Assembly: GCA_963971405.1 (NCBI GenBank) | Contig: OZ020490.1 | Span: forward strand, 1,116,001-1,180,000 | DNA from: Psococerastis gibbosa | Lineage: Eukaryota > Arthropoda > Insecta > Psocodea > Psocidae | Reading direction: 5' to 3' | Length of the DNA stretch: 64,000 nt | Part shown: one piece after another, positions 32,088 to 43,305 of the stretch | Layout: every line of letters starts with the position of its first letter | Position numbering within the stretch: the stretch's first letter is position 1 | The notes under the pieces: model-generated | The model's database searches: none | Told to the model about the DNA's origin: nothing | The model's input: only the letters and a program-made list of their open reading frames with translations | Program-made: the position numbers and the translations under genes

Positions 32088-32093
<6 letters not shown>

Positions 32094-32129
<36 letters not shown>

Positions 32130-33970
32130 GGTGCCTCCTTAAGGTAAGGTTCGTTGCGTCGACCTTTGAGATCTATTGCAGCCGCTTTGTCATGGAGATT
32201 CATGTCTGGAATATACCCACTTTCTTGATGAAAGAGCGGGTTTTTCCTACTGGATCTTCACGAATCGTCTTCGTTTCTGACCCTGGTATTCCCAGTATCC
32301 TGAAACGGTTTTTAGCCAGAGCTTCACATTCTAAGAGAACGTGCTCTGCTGTTTCATCCTCCATTTCACACCATCTACATTCTCTACTGCCCGTGTGGAC
32401 TTTGAGTTTATACAGATGATGCCTTAGGTGGCAGTGCCCTGTGAGCAAACCAACAATATTCCTTATTTCTAATCTGCCAAGTAATAGCAAATTTTTGGTA
32501 AGTTTTTTTGATGGTTTTATTCCAAGTCTTTTTAGACTTCGTTTTTCTGTCATATTGTGCCAGGCTTCAATTTTCTTGGTCTGGATCCATCTGTCAACTA
32601 TAGTGCGTACACTTCCATAGGATATACCACAGGTTGGCTCTGGTCCAACAAATATTGAGTCCGAACCTATATTTGCTAATGCATCGGCTCGTTCATTTCC
32701 CTCTACTCCAGAGTGTCCCGGCACCCACTCCAACTTAAGTTTATTATTTTTACTTACTCTGAGTAGGAGCTGTTTACAATCCCGTACTAACTTTGATTTA
32801 GTACAGTAAGAATCCAGAGCTTTAATAGCTGCCTGGCTATCAGAAAAAATGTGAATGGTCTTATTCTCATATTCCATTCTCAGAATTTCCCTTAAGCACT
32901 CAGCAATGGCACAGACCTCAGCCTGAAAAACCGTGCAAAATTTTCCCAGGCTTATGCTGATGGACTTAACTGGGTTCACCCCGTTAATTCCCGCACCCGT
33001 ACCATTTGCTGTCTTAGAGCCATCAGTAAACCATACCAGTGTGCCAGCCTCCTGGCTCAGCGTACCCTCCGTCCAGCTTTCTCGAGTTAAGATTCTGGAT
33101 TCGAAGGGCCTCCTAAAGTCATATTCAGGCAACATCTGATCAGATGGCATACTAATGCCTTCCTCAGTAATTGAGTTTTTTATAGCACAGTGTCCTCTGA
33201 GGGAATTTTCCCAGAGTCCTCCTTGCTCCAATCTGTACGCACTCATTCTGGCCTGCCCCATAATAAATAAATTTAATGATGGGAGATCCAGAAGGGTATC
33301 TAGGGCGTCAGTGGGAGTGGTAGACATTGCACCTGTTATTCCTATGCAAGCCAACCTCTGCACACTATTTAGTGTTAATTTCGCTGTGGTTTGATTTGCC
33401 TTCTGCCACCAAACTACAGCAGCATATGAGATTATAGGCCTTATGACAGCCGTATATAGCCAGTAAGTCATTCTAGGCCTTATCCCCCAAGTTTTCCCAA
33501 TCGCTCTCCTGCATGCAAACATGCAGTTTTTCGCTTGGATTACTCTAGACTTTAGATGGGCATTCCAAGTAAGAGTCCGGTCTAAAGTGACCCCCAAATA
33601 CTTGACTTCCTTCGCCCATTTGAGTTGTTCTCCAAATAGTATTGGAGGTTCCCTATCACTCACCCTTTGTTGGCGAGTAAATGGGATAATGTGAGTTTTG
33701 GCAGGATTAACTCTAAGGGATTCTTCCAGACACCAATTCTCTACTATTTTAATAGCTCTTTGCATTAGTTCCATCACAGTAGCGATGAATTTACCCACCA
33801 CCACTATGACAAAGTCATCCGCAAAGGCTTGTGTGTACAGTCCCTCCCCATTCAGAGTTACCAAAAGTCTATCGGCCACCAGATTCCACAGTAGAGGTGA
33901 GAGAACACCCCCCTGAGCGCATCCTTTGGTCGCCAACACTACCTTCTCGGTATCAAACAACGAGGCCTGT
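32094..33970 (-). mobile_element. 5'-truncated RNase H LINE with 10-bp duplication
   Basis: The insertion is bounded by GCTCTGAAAT at 32084-32093 and 33971-33980. The T run at 32094-32127 is the poly(A) tail on the minus strand. The copy is truncated within the RT. The family combines RT, RNase H and a C-terminal zinc motif, as in I/LOA/R1-group LINEs. Confidence 0.9.
32200..33969 (-). CDS. LINE polymerase fragment: RT palm, RNase H and zinc motif
   Basis: 586 residues. GCAQGGVLSPLLWNLVAD at 13-30 is RT motif 4 (usually PQG), followed by the catalytic FADD at 46-49 and NPAKTHIIPF at 85-94. The RNase H domain covers about 307-432, with FTDGS 311-315, AE 347-348, SDSQAA 373-378, WVPGHSGVEGNE 412-423 and ADALA 425-429, i.e. 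a full D-E-D-D set. A CxxC-x8-H-x4-C type motif (ECRWCEMEDETAEHVLLEC) sits near the end. No internal stop is present over 1.77 kb, so the copy is young, but the N-terminal RT and endonuclease are gone and it cannot move alone. Confidence 0.92.
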   Translation of the reverse strand, partial: QASLFDTEKVVLATKGCAQGGVLSPLLWNLVADRLLVTLNGEGLYTQAFADDFVIVVVGKFIATVMELMQRAIKIVENWCLEESLRVNPAKTHIIPFTRQQRVSDREPPILFGEQLKWAKEVKYLGVTLDRTLTWNAHLKSRVIQAKNCMFACRRAIGKTWGIRPRMTYWLYTAVIRPIISYAAVVWWQKANQTTAKLTLNSVQRLACIGITGAMSTTPTDALDTLLDLPSLNLFIMGQARMSAYRLEQGGLWENSLRGHCAIKNSITEEGISMPSDQMLPEYDFRRPFESRILTRESWTEGTLSQEAGTLVWFTDGSKTANGTGAGINGVNPVKSISISLGKFCTVFQAEVCAIAECLREILRMEYENKTIHIFSDSQAAIKALDSYCTKSKLVRDCKQLLLRVSKNNKLKLEWVPGHSGVEGNERADALANIGSDSIFVGPEPTCGISYGSVRTIVDRWIQTKKIEAWHNMTEKRSLKRLGIKPSKKLTKNLLLLGRLEIRNIVGLLTGHCHLRHHLYKLKVHTGSRECRWCEMEDETAEHVLLECEALAKNRFRILGIPGSETKTIREDPVGKTRSFIKKVGIFQT

Positions 33971-34144
33971 GCTCTGAAATAAAAATAGTAATATTTCCGT
34001 TCTTAAATAGCATGTTTAAGGTTACATAACCTAAAAAAATAAAATTGAATGATATTTTGGTACAATATGCGAGTAATTTTGGATGACTAAATTGACCGGA
34101 CTATATTTTAAATATTAAAGACATAATTTGTCAATTTTAAGACA

Positions 34145-34257
34145 TGTAAAATAAAAGAAATATTCAAATAGGCTTTTAATATACTTGTATTATTTAACCC
34201 CCGCCATGTTGTCCTGGCGCTAGCGGCGCTCACACGCCAATATTCAACTCCGTAACA
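34145..34257 (-). repeat. Gypsy 3' LTR
   Basis: 113 bp, TGTAAAATAAAAG to CCGTAACA on the plus strand, with TG...CA ends. It shares 'gttgtcctggcgctagcggcgctcac' with the other LTR. A long T run on the plus strand (34263-34285) next to it is the polypurine (A) tract of the element. Confidence 0.85.
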
Positions 34258-34417
34258 ACTACTTTTTTTTTTTTTTTTTTTTTTTACATTGATATGATAC
34301 GAACTCAAACATGAAACTATCAATCTAAAGTTAACACAAAGTTAAGAACAAACAACTACAAAATAACTAGATAGGCTAACTAGAACAAAATTCTCAACTA
34401 CAATACTTAAATCAGTT

Positions 34418-35171
34418 CTAGTCGAATTCAGAAAAACTAAATCTGGTCGGAGGCTTAACTGCCCTTCCAGATCTAGTAGTTTTGCCCACCGAAGGAGGAG
34501 AAATAACTGGCACTGCTGATACACCATCCCGATCTAGGACGACAACCGCACAGGCCTCATTTACACTTTCTGAGTGCTGCAGGCAGACCGGGCGATATAT
34601 GTTCACGGTTGCGCCTGTACACTTAGGCACCCTGCTGTATCAAACAAGATCTTGGCGTCTCAGCTTTACCAATTACTTTACATGGAGACCATTGTGAGTT
34701 GGGTTCTTTTTTGAAAATTGCTTGTTGGCCATCGGATAATTCAGGAAGAATATGAGTACCACCATAATACTTCCTCATTTTCTCATTGTTTTCTGAAACC
34801 CGCCTCAAATGATCTTCCACATTTACAATGTTCGGCTTCAGATAATCTCTAGAGCATGGAATAGTCGTTCTCAAACGACGAGACATCAGCAACTGTGCAG
34901 GTGAGGCAAAAGTCTCCTTATTAGCATTTCGAGACTGCAAGAGAGCCAGATAATAGTCAGTATTTGTCTCTTTAGCTTTTTTGAATAGTTTTTTCACTGT
35001 CTGAATTGTGCGTTCAACCAAGCCATTAGAACGAGGAAAATGCGGACTCGAGGTTACGCGATTAAAATCCCATTCCGAAGTAAACTGCCGGAATCGTTCA
35101 GAAGAAAATGGTGGACCATTGTCCGAAAAACATGTCTGAGGAATGTCATGCCTTGAAAAAATCGATTTCAA
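34418..35171 (-). pseudogene. Gypsy integrase, 5' half deleted
   Basis: 34623-35171 begins inside the catalytic core at SIFSRHDIPQTCFSDNG and continues with FPRSNGLVERTIQTVK, which provides the second Asp and the Glu of the D,D35E triad. The zinc finger and first catalytic Asp should precede it, but only 27 bases separate it from the RNase H frame. About 100-130 codons are therefore missing. A C-terminal tail with TRSGRAVKPPTRF, usual for this family, follows in another frame (34418-34630). It cannot integrate DNA. Confidence 0.88.
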
Positions 35172-35198
35172 ATTTTTATTACTTAAACATTTGTTACA

Positions 35199-36860
35199 TC
35201 ATAAGTGGCCCTCATGAGTCATCATTATAATTTCCTTTCTCATAGCTTGTGGGATGATGATACAGCGACCTTTAAACAATACACCATGTTCATGACTAAG
35301 TTCATCTCTGACATGAAAATATGGTTTCGCTAAGTCAGTACACAATTCTTTAGCTACAGGCCAACCAATCAGACAGTATTCTTTCAATACGCACAAAGTT
35401 TCGTCAATTAAAGTTGCGGCCTTTATTTTTCTCAATCTACTGTCAGAGACTGCCAGGCTAGAGAACAACAAATTCACCTGAAAATTTAACTCTTTTTGAA
35501 TGTAAACGCTGTCATTCATGTCATAAGTTTTGTAATATTTCATTCTTGAGAGCGCATCACTTATAAACATTTCCTTTCCTGGCACATAGTGAACTTCAAG
35601 AGAATATTTATGCAACTGTAGCATTAACCTTTGAAGTCTACAAGGAATTTTGTCAAACTGCTTTTTAAACAATGTAACGAGAGGTTTGTGGTCGGTCTCG
35701 ACGACAACTTTGTATAAACATAGCAATGGAATTTAGAGCATGCATACCATATTGCCAGCTCTTTTTCAATTTGCGCCCTTTGGCGCTGCGAGCTATTCAG
35801 TGATGTTGAGGCAAAAGCTATTGGGTGATTATCCTGCAGAATTACACAACCCAAAGCTGAAGAGCTCGCGTCCACTGAGAGCTTTACCGGTTTGGTATGG
35901 TCAAAATATTTTAGACAAGGGGCCGATACTAGGAGATTCTTAATTTTGTTAAATTCAGCTTCATAGCTTTCATGCCACTCAAAAGGAACATTTTTCTTTA
36001 ATAGTTGGCGCAAGTTATAATTTTCCAGTAACAGATTAGGTATAAAAGAGCTTAGCCAGTTTACCATACCCAAAAATCGGTGCAAGTCTTCGACATTTTC
36101 TGGACTCTTGAAATTAGGATCTATGCGTACTCCTGCTTTATCAAGTATGCTACCTAGATATTTAACTGTTCTTTGACCAATCTGGCACTTTTTTTTATTG
36201 AATTTCAATCCAACCTGTCGGGCTCTTTCAAGCACTTGTTTCACACGTGTTTCGTCGTGATCGCGCTCTGTCTTTCCGTAAATTAAAAAATCATCTATAT
36301 AGATGATTAAACCAGGAATGTCACCAAATAACTCATAAAGAACTGACTGAAATATCTCTGAACTAGCATTAATGCCATAGGGCAATCTCAAGAACTTGTA
36401 TTGACCAAACGGTGTATTGAAACAAGTCGAATCAGAGCTCTTCTCGTCTAAAGGCAAAATCCAAAATCCTGAATTAGCATCGAGTGTAGAATACGTGACA
36501 AAACCCGCCAGGTTTGACTTAACAGTGTCTATATCAGGAATGAATTGTCTTGGTCGTATTATTGCTTCATTTAGGTTTCTGGGATCTATGCAAACCCTTA
36601 AAGTCTTATTTGCCTTTTCTACAAGAACAATTGAGCTCACCCACTCAGTAGGTTTACTAACTCTTTCAATAACACCCAATCCTTCCATTCGTTTTAATTC
36701 ATTTTTAAATCTATCTTTTAGTAAAAATGGAATTTTTCTTGGAGGGTCAATGTTTGGTTTGACATTTTTGTCAACTTCTAAGGTTACCTTGACCTTTTGA
36801 ATGCATCCTAACCCGTGGAACACGTCATCATAGCCTTGAACATTGAACTGATGGATTCTT
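35199..36860 (-). pseudogene. Gypsy reverse transcriptase and RNase H, one frameshift
   Basis: The frame from 36823 carries RIPF..KDRFKNELKRME, VLVEKANKTLRVCIDPRNLN, YSTLDANSGFWILPLDE, LPYGINASSEIFQ and the catalytic YIDDFLIY. The connection region has YLGSILDKAG, and RNase H starts with LSVDASSSALG and IEKELAIWYACSKFH. A frameshift near 35700 moves the rest to a second frame with VVVETDHKPLVTLF, LQLHKYSLEVHYVPGKEMFISDALSR. After HEGHL, the start of the integrase zinc finger, the sequence stops at 35199. Catalytic residues of RT and RNase H are present. Confidence 0.9.
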
Positions 36861-37290
36861 TTAATTAATTAAGTTCAGTTCCATAGCCGATTTGAGCCCT
36901 AAAATAGGTCTACACTGTTTGATAATAAAAAAATCTAGCCGGTACAATTTTTCTTTGAAAATACAAGGCAACTTACACATTCCTAGTACAGTTAGATTTC
37001 CATTAAGAGTGGTCAATTTGGCAAAACTTTTTGATAAATCTCCTGCAGTGAAACCAGCTTTTTTAAATAAATGTAAAGGCAAAATATTAGCTTGAGCCCC
37101 AGTGTCAATCTGAACACTAATTTGTACATTGTTGATGTATATAAAGACATCCCATGAGTTCTTAGAATCATTCTGAAGGTCAACACTATTCATTAATAGA
37201 GTGTTACTGTCAGAGTCTGATTCAGAGTCGACATTCAAATGATTCATAGGCCTATTTGCACTACATGCCAGACGGCTATGATTCAGTTTT
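36861..37290 (-). CDS. Gypsy aspartic protease region
   Basis: In the same frame as the Gag zinc region. IDTGAQANILPLHLF carries the catalytic D-T-G, and ILGLKSAMELNLI gives the flap-side hydrophobic-G motif near the end. It would cut the polyprotein. The frame closes with TAA at a TTAATTAATTAA repeat; the RT frame begins at +1 within the same repeat, so a one-base slip there probably separated protease from RT. Confidence 0.8.
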
Positions 37291-38104
37291 CCACAGGTTT
37301 CACACACTTTTCCATACGCAGGGCATTGCCCATGTTTATGACTTAAAGTACACCATTTACAATTAATAACCTCAAAACGCCGTCGTTGGATGCCAGTAAA
37401 CGTTTCACCTTGACGAGGACACTGCTGTCTTGCCCTTGGTGGCGTTGGTGAATCCTCTTTATTCATCGGACGCTTTTTGAACGCATTAACTGCCATTTCT
37501 TGCGAGAATGCCATGGACTCATTTCTTGTTCTTTCCATTGTCTTAACTAATTTGAATGCATCATCAAGGCTCTTCGGATCTTCCATTAGCAATTTTTCTT
37601 TTATATACGAGTGAGCCGACTTTAGTCCCGCTATCATACAGTCTTTGACCAATGAGTCCCGCAATTTGTCAAGGTCACACGACAAGCTCAATTTTTTTTT
37701 AATCAGTGACAAATTTATCAATTGACTCATTCTCGCCCTGTTTTCTCGAGAACAATCGGTACCTCTCGACAGTTACATTCTTTTTGGGTGAGAAATGGTC
37801 TTTGAACAGCTGAACAAGGTCTTCGTATGAAACTAGGTCAACGTCGACATTGAATGACGAAAAAAATGTCCCTACAATCATTACCCAAATAATGCAACAA
37901 CAATGCCACCTTGCTGTCATCTGACTCACCTTCAAGCGCAGAAGCCTTTAGAAATATTCTAAATCTAGTGTACCATTTGGTCCACGCCAAGTCCAGGTTG
38001 CTCTCCTGCAAGTCCAAATGGACAACAGATGCAGTAATTTTGGGCTTGTTTTTCATTATTTGTGCCTTTGCGGCTTTTGTGACTTCTTCACTGTCACTGG
38101 CCAT
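37270..38104 (-). pseudogene. Gypsy Gag, two frameshifts
   Basis: Start taken as the ATG at 38104 (MASDSEEVTKAAK); the longer frame into the LTR is an artefact. Segment 1 (37838-38104) has WTKWYTRFRIFLKASAL, typical of this Gag family. Segment 2 (37699-37935) has YEDLVQLFKDHFSPKKN and ERYRLFSRKQ. Segment 3 (from 37730) has DKLRDSLVKDCMIAGL, a Lys/Arg-rich linker and a zinc-binding region CKWCTLSHKHGQCPAYGK then CETCGKLNHSRLAC. Two indels (near 37850-37900 and 37710-37730) break the frame. It would form the capsid and package RNA. Confidence 0.85.
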
Positions 38105-38126
38105 TTTCTGACACCATATTAAGATA

Positions 38127-38246
38127 TGTACAATAAAAGAAATATTCAAATGGGCTTTAAATATACTTGTATTATTCAACACCCCCCCCCCCCCATGTTG
38201 TCCTGGCGCTAGCGGCGCTCACCCGCCAATATTCAACTCCGTAACA
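38127..38246 (-). repeat. Gypsy 5' LTR
   Basis: 120 bp, the partner of 34145-34257. The length difference is mainly a C run at 38182-38192. On the minus strand TGGTGTCAGAAAATGGCC (38096-38113) lies about 14 bases downstream of the LTR and looks like a tRNA primer-binding site beginning with TGG. Confidence 0.85.
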
Positions 38247-38269
38247 GACATCATTTGTCAATTTGGTTT

Positions 38270-38423
38270 TTGCTTTCCCATTTATACGTAGTATAAGGAA
38301 AGCTTTGTGACGGTCAAAATTTTCGATTCCGAGATTTCAACGGATTTACACGTTTTGAGGTCCCAGGAACCCAAAAAAGTGGTTTTTACGAAATGTCTGT
38401 CTGTCTGTCTGTCGTTCTGTCTA

Positions 38424-38456
<33 letters not shown>

Positions 38457-39200
38457 GCGTCGATTACTACTCCGTCGATCTTGATGAAATTTGGTATGTA
38501 GGTTCACAAAAATCATACCTCGGAACAATTGTTTTTATTTGGGGCTAACTTAATTTGGGGGGGGGGGGGGTTTATTCTCAAAAAACTCTAAAAAAAACGT
38601 CTAAAAAAAATTATTTTTCAAAGACGGCTCCAACGATTTCTTTTAAATTCACATATATTGTAGAATTTATTAATATAAAAGAAATGCGTGGGGTCGCTTG
38701 CCCCTTAATCGGTTGCTTCTGGGGGTAAAAAATAAGAATAACTAAATTTTAATGAAAAATGACTAAAAAATAATTTTTCTGCGAAACCTTTCTATCGATG
38801 ATTTCTACCTTCAGGCATGTTTTAGGTGTTAAATTGAGTAACGAAACCTGACAGGTTGCTTTCCCAGAAAAGTATTTGGTTTTGTAAAAAAAAATGTTTT
38901 TTTGCAAAAATGATAGAAAATTCACACTGAAATGCATATTGCGTGCCCTGCCAGTATTGCTGTGTGGTAATGTGTTGGTCTGAGCTATCTAGAATTTAGC
39001 TCACCTCCTGTGACGTCAGGTGGACAACCCCCCCCCCCCTGAGATATCGGAAATTTAACCATAGGAAAATTATTTACCATGAAATTACTCATTTTCTCTA
39101 TCTACTAATTTTGATAAATTGGAAAGCATGTTCGAGTAAACTCGGGACCGGTTCTTTATTGCTTTTTTTTAGAAAATTTTGCACAGTAGTGTGTATTGTT
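38270..39200 (+). repeat. Repeat E with (CTGT)n and terminal hairpin
   Basis: Starts with the palindrome GCTTTCC..TATACGTAGTATAAGGAAAGC, then 'ggtcaaaattttcg', 'aggtcccaggaaccc', a (CTGT)n tract at 38396-38455, and 'gatcttgatgaaatttgg'. It ends near 'cgggaccggttctttattgc'. An inverted copy is at 59500-60355 and a partial one at 59400-59500. The short ORF over the CTGT tract is simple-sequence translation. Nature unknown; a non-autonomous element. Confidence 0.65.
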
Positions 39201-39204
39201 CATT

Positions 39205-39696
39205 ATACTATCGGAAAGTAGAGATTTCAACGAACAAAAATCCTACCTAATTTATTAAAAAAATCGACGTTTTGACGTGAGATTTTTCGATTGAAAATAA
39301 GGCTGCCTTTTCCATGTATAGTCAAAATTAGTGGGACAAAATTAATATTTTAAATCAAAAAAATTACAGTGTACGGTATTTATAATATAAAAAAGTAAGT
39401 TTTCCCCAATTTTCACGTGAAAAAACATTTTTTGTGAAAGTTAAAAATATAACCAAAACCAAAACCCTGGTTTTTGGCATTTTTCTCATAATATTTGAGG
39501 TTATGTGAAAAAAGTGTAATCACTAAAGTTGAACACCTTCTTATTACCTATCTTTTTGCTATTTGACGTTTTTCCATAGGACTTGTAGTTTTGTTGGAAA
39601 TGAAGATTTACCGTGTTTCACCCTTAAAAACCACACCTACCTACCCCCCGAACTGAGATCGCCCGTAATTTATTTTTCCTTTAATGTCTGTCATAT
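39205..39696 (-). repeat. Mosaic repeat, modules B and A inverted
   Basis: Module B at 39205-39310 and module A at 39500-39696 in minus orientation. Module A stops at 'gtctgtcatat' and resumes at 41432, so it was the target of the LINE at 39697-41431. Confidence 0.65.
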
Positions 39697-41431
39697 CAGA
39701 AGGCGGTGCCTCATGTTGTAAACAAGTGTTTTGTATTTGTGTACCTTTTTCATAGTTTTTAAAAAGAAAAATCAGTGAAAATTTAATTTTGAATATAATT
39801 CTGTAATCGGTATAGTAAATGCTTCTCCTAGCTTCCGAGCTTCGACTAATACGGCAAGAATTACAATACCTGCTGTGAGTTAATATCGGGAAATCAAAAG
39901 CTGTGAGTAGTGAATTGAATAGCTTGTTCATAGGAACCGGTACGCACCAGCACTGCATAGTCACAGCGTCTACAATGACTCACTGAACTAGTTACATCTG
40001 CTATTCTAGTAACCAGCCAAGATGTATACTTACTGTGGAGATACAAACTAAAGCAGAGCATGGCACCTACGTTGCGAGGTTCTAAGACAGAGGACAGCGG
40101 AGTAGATGATACACTTACGAGCATCAATCAAGAGCTAACTAAACTTTTAATGCAATGGTAGAGGACATGAGAGACGTAAAAATCTCAGTCCAACTCATGT
40201 CAGATAAATACGATGAGCTGTTGCAGGAATTAAAGCAGTACTTACAGTACACTTACCACAATTCTATCAGAAAATTTCCAGAAAAATAGTCAAACGGATG
40301 TTATTTATACTGACTATGCAGAGGCTTTTGACAAAGTGGATCATGAAATACTTATTAGCAAATTAAGGAAATATGGTCTTTCGACAAACTTAATAAAATT
40401 ACTTATCTCATATTTTTCGGACAGGAAACAATTAATTTTCTACGAAGGAATTTGCTCCGCACCATTTATCATCCATTCCTCTGTAATCCAAGGTAGCACT
40501 CTAGCTCCTCTATTTTTTATTCTTTTGGTAAACGACTTACCCCTGATAATCAGGCATAGTAAAATACTAAAATTTGCAGATGATGTCAAACTGTTAAAAG
40601 AAATAACCAATGTAGATGATTGTTTATTACTTCAAGAAGATCTAAACTCCCTATACGATTGGAGCAAGAAAAATTAGTTACACCTCAATATTGCCAAAGG
40701 CCAATACATAACTTTTTTTCTCAAAGCGTATCAAATTAATATTACATATTCAATTGATTCTGTAAATCATCTTAATAGAGTAACCGTATTTAAAAATTTA
40801 GGTACGGTATACTATTGGACTCAAAATTAAACTATAATAATCATATTGATAAAATAATAAACAGAGCCAACAAAATACTGGGGTTTATCATTAGAAATAT
40901 TCGAGGTATAATAAGTAACCAAAAAATAATTTTTAATTTATTTAACTCCCTATGCAGGCGTATACTTGAATACGCGGTTGTGAAGTTTGGGACCCCTACA
41001 CAAAGGGCAACATAAAAAATTTAGAAAAAGTGCAAAAGAGATTTTTAAAATGCATGTACTATAGACAAACCGGTGTTTACCCACAACTAATGCCTTACAA
41101 AACATTACTAAATCACTTTCTGATGCCCACGCTTAAGACAAGAAGAACAAAAATTGCAATAAAAGTCTAATATAACATATTCCATTTACTACTCGATTCA
41201 TCAGACCTCTTAGAAAAACTTTTAATTAATACCCCAAATAGACGATCCAGAAACAACTTATTTCTTTAATCTTCTCATTGTAAAATAGATGTACGATACA
41301 CTGCTTATAATTATAATTGTACAATAGTTATGTATCACACATGTAAATTATGATAAGTATAGTTAAGTAAGTTAAGTTAATTTCCATATTATTGGACTTT
41401 GTCTGTTTGCAAATAAACGCTTATTTATTTA
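39697..41431 (+). mobile_element. LINE family L, copy 1: internally deleted, both ends kept
   Basis: The element has a 5' UTR, the start of ORF1 (ATG 40060, MAPTLRGSKTEDSG; then QLMSDKYDELLQELKQ in a second frame), a deletion near 40245-40255, part of the RT, and a 3' end with GTCTGTTTGCAAATAAACG plus (TTTA)n. It interrupts module A, whose halves match the intact copies. No endonuclease is present. Copy 2 is at 45523-48050. Confidence 0.8.
40255..41170 (+). pseudogene. LINE family L reverse transcriptase, partial and broken
   Basis: VIYTDYAEAFDKVDHEIL is RT motif A. The 40336-40677 frame continues with LISYFSDRKQL, SVIQGSTLAPLFFILLVNDLP and KFADDVKL, the catalytic box. Beyond a TAG at 40675 the thumb follows in pieces: LDSKLNYNNHIDKIINRANK (40815-41015) and VQKRFLKCMYYRQTGVYP with LKTRRTKIAIKV to about 41170. 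At least two frame breaks. The missing upstream part was lost with the internal deletion. Confidence 0.82.
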
Positions 41432-42430
41432 TTACCTTCCATTTCCAATGGGTTTCATGCTACTATAATTTTATGTCTTAAAAAAATTATCTACCCTGGG
41501 CTATTACGGAAGTTAGAGTGTTTCCTAAAATTGATATACATGCATATATATATAACATTTTGAACGGAGGGTGGTTTTAGGCTCAGGGGGTCATGAAATG
41601 AAAAGTTGTGAAGAAATTTTCCGAAAGTCGAACATTGGTCGCCATCTCAATAGGTAGATGAATCTCCCTAAAAGAAATAGGGATCTGATCTGATTCATAG
41701 TTTAGATTTAACTTATAACAGTGTTTTGAACAGTCCTGCAAATTTTCAGCTACGTGCGAATTATTGCAATTTCGGATGTCTAAATTGACCGGGCTAGGGC
41801 CTTTATAGCCTACTAAATATTAAAAATATCGTTTTTCGCATTTTTTCAAGAAAATTTTGCACAGTAGTGTATATTCTATTGTGTTTTAGACCATCAGAAA
41901 GTAGAGATTTCAACGAACAAAATACTCACCAAATTAAAAAAAAAATCGATATTTTGGCATGTGATTTTTCGATTGAAAATTATAGGGTGCTATCTCGACA
42001 TTTAGTCAAAATATAAGGTGAAAAAATTAATATTAACAAAGTTTTACAGTGTATTTAGAACATACGAAGTTAAGGTTTCACCAAATTTCGTGGAAAATTT
42101 TTTTTTTGTAAAAGATATAAAAGACCAAAAGCTTGGTTTTTTGCATTTCTCACATAAAATTTGGGATTATGTGAAAAAAGCGTGACTACAAATGTTGTAG
42201 ATCTTCTTATTACCTACATTTTTGGTATTTGACGTCTTCCCATAGGACTTGTCGTTTTGCCAGAAATCAACATATACAGTATTTCACCCTTAAAAGTTAA
42301 AAACCCACCCCCACCTACTTCCCGACCACAGATCACCCGCAATTTATTGTTCCTCTGATTTCTGCCACATTATCATCTATTTGCAATGGGTTTCATTCTA
42401 CTATAATTCGATGTCACTATTTACCATTTT
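41432..42430 (-). repeat. Mosaic dispersed repeat, inverted copy
   Basis: Contains the rest of module A (41432-41480), the 'gacggcgacc / ccctgagcc' block inverted at 41515-41690, module B at 41870-41995 and a second module A at 42190-42430, all in minus orientation relative to 13262-14830. Confidence 0.6.
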
Positions 42431-42870
42431 TAAAGGGTTAAGGCTACTTGACAGTTAGAAAATTAAAATATGAAATACCTATGCCAAAAAACTGTAAACA
42501 TAAAAAATAAAAAAATAAATGTGAGTATTTTTGATGGATTTATAGAGCCAAAGCGGCTACATACATGAAATCATGAAAATAAGTCACTTCGTTATGCGAG
42601 TTGCGACATTCATTTGGAAGACATTCATGTTACCGCCCCCCCCCCTCCCTTGGCTACGGCTTTGATACGACAACATGTAGCTGTTTAGGTCGTTACCTAC
42701 TTCCTACAGACACTGGAAAAAACTATTAAAACATTGATACAGCTCATGCAGGCTGAAACATTTGTTATAAATATAATATAAATATTTCTTTAACCACGAC
42801 CACGGTATGCATGTACCTTATACACGACACATTCAAAAATTGGCGCCCAATTTTCACTTTTGTGTATTAT

Positions 42871-43144
42871 CAGGGCTGGATTTATGTTTTCTCCGCCCAT
42901 GGGCATATGACAAGCTGCCGTCCCTACGCCCCCCGACACAACCCTCCCTAAAACCTTTGCTGGGTATGGTATGGGTATATGAGAAAATATTACAATTTTC
43001 TGAGAGCTCACTCACACAGCGGTGAGCGGCGGCCGCCGCTACTTCGTGCGCGTTAGCATCTTACTGCGCGCTCACCACTCACCAGCGCCGCTTCCAAAAT
43101 GCTCAAAATCTGCATGTTGCCCATTGGTGGTAAATCCGGCGCTG
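42871..43144. mobile_element. hAT-type MITE with perfect 8-bp duplication
   Basis: 274 bp with ends CAGGGCTGGATTTA and (complement) CAGCGCCGGATTTA. TGTATTAT flanks both sides (42863-42870 and 43145-43152). GC-rich interior with 'gcggcggccgccgc'. Non-coding. Confidence 0.85.
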
Positions 43145-43305
43145 TGTATTATGCTTATAAATATATTGAATATGTTTTTTTAAATTTAAATGTTAACAAA
43201 TGCAGTCTTTTTCATCGTCATTTTGCCACCCCTTCGGTCATGACCCCCCCCCCCCCTGTATCCACCACTGGTACATGGGTTCACAAAAATCATGCCTTGG
43301 GATGG

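Larger units (their letters stand above)
34145..38246 (-). mobile_element. Gypsy-type LTR retrotransposon, K02A2.6-like, inactive
   Basis: 4,102 bp on the minus strand between two short LTRs (34145-34257 and 38127-38246), with GACA at 34141-34144 and 38247-38250. Order on the minus strand: 5' LTR, primer site, Gag, protease, RT, RNase H, integrase remnant, A-tract, 3' LTR. Gag is split by two frameshifts, pol by at least two, and most of the integrase is deleted. The LTRs differ at several positions, so the insertion is not very recent. Confidence 0.9.

Noticed and set aside
34418-38182. Intact Gypsy with envelope gene
   Set aside because: After the integrase remnant only the usual C-terminal tail follows; there is no signal peptide or membrane segment and no room for env.
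38307-38501. Cysteine-valine repeat protein
   Set aside because: The CLSVCLSV pattern is translation of the (CTGT)n tract in repeat E.
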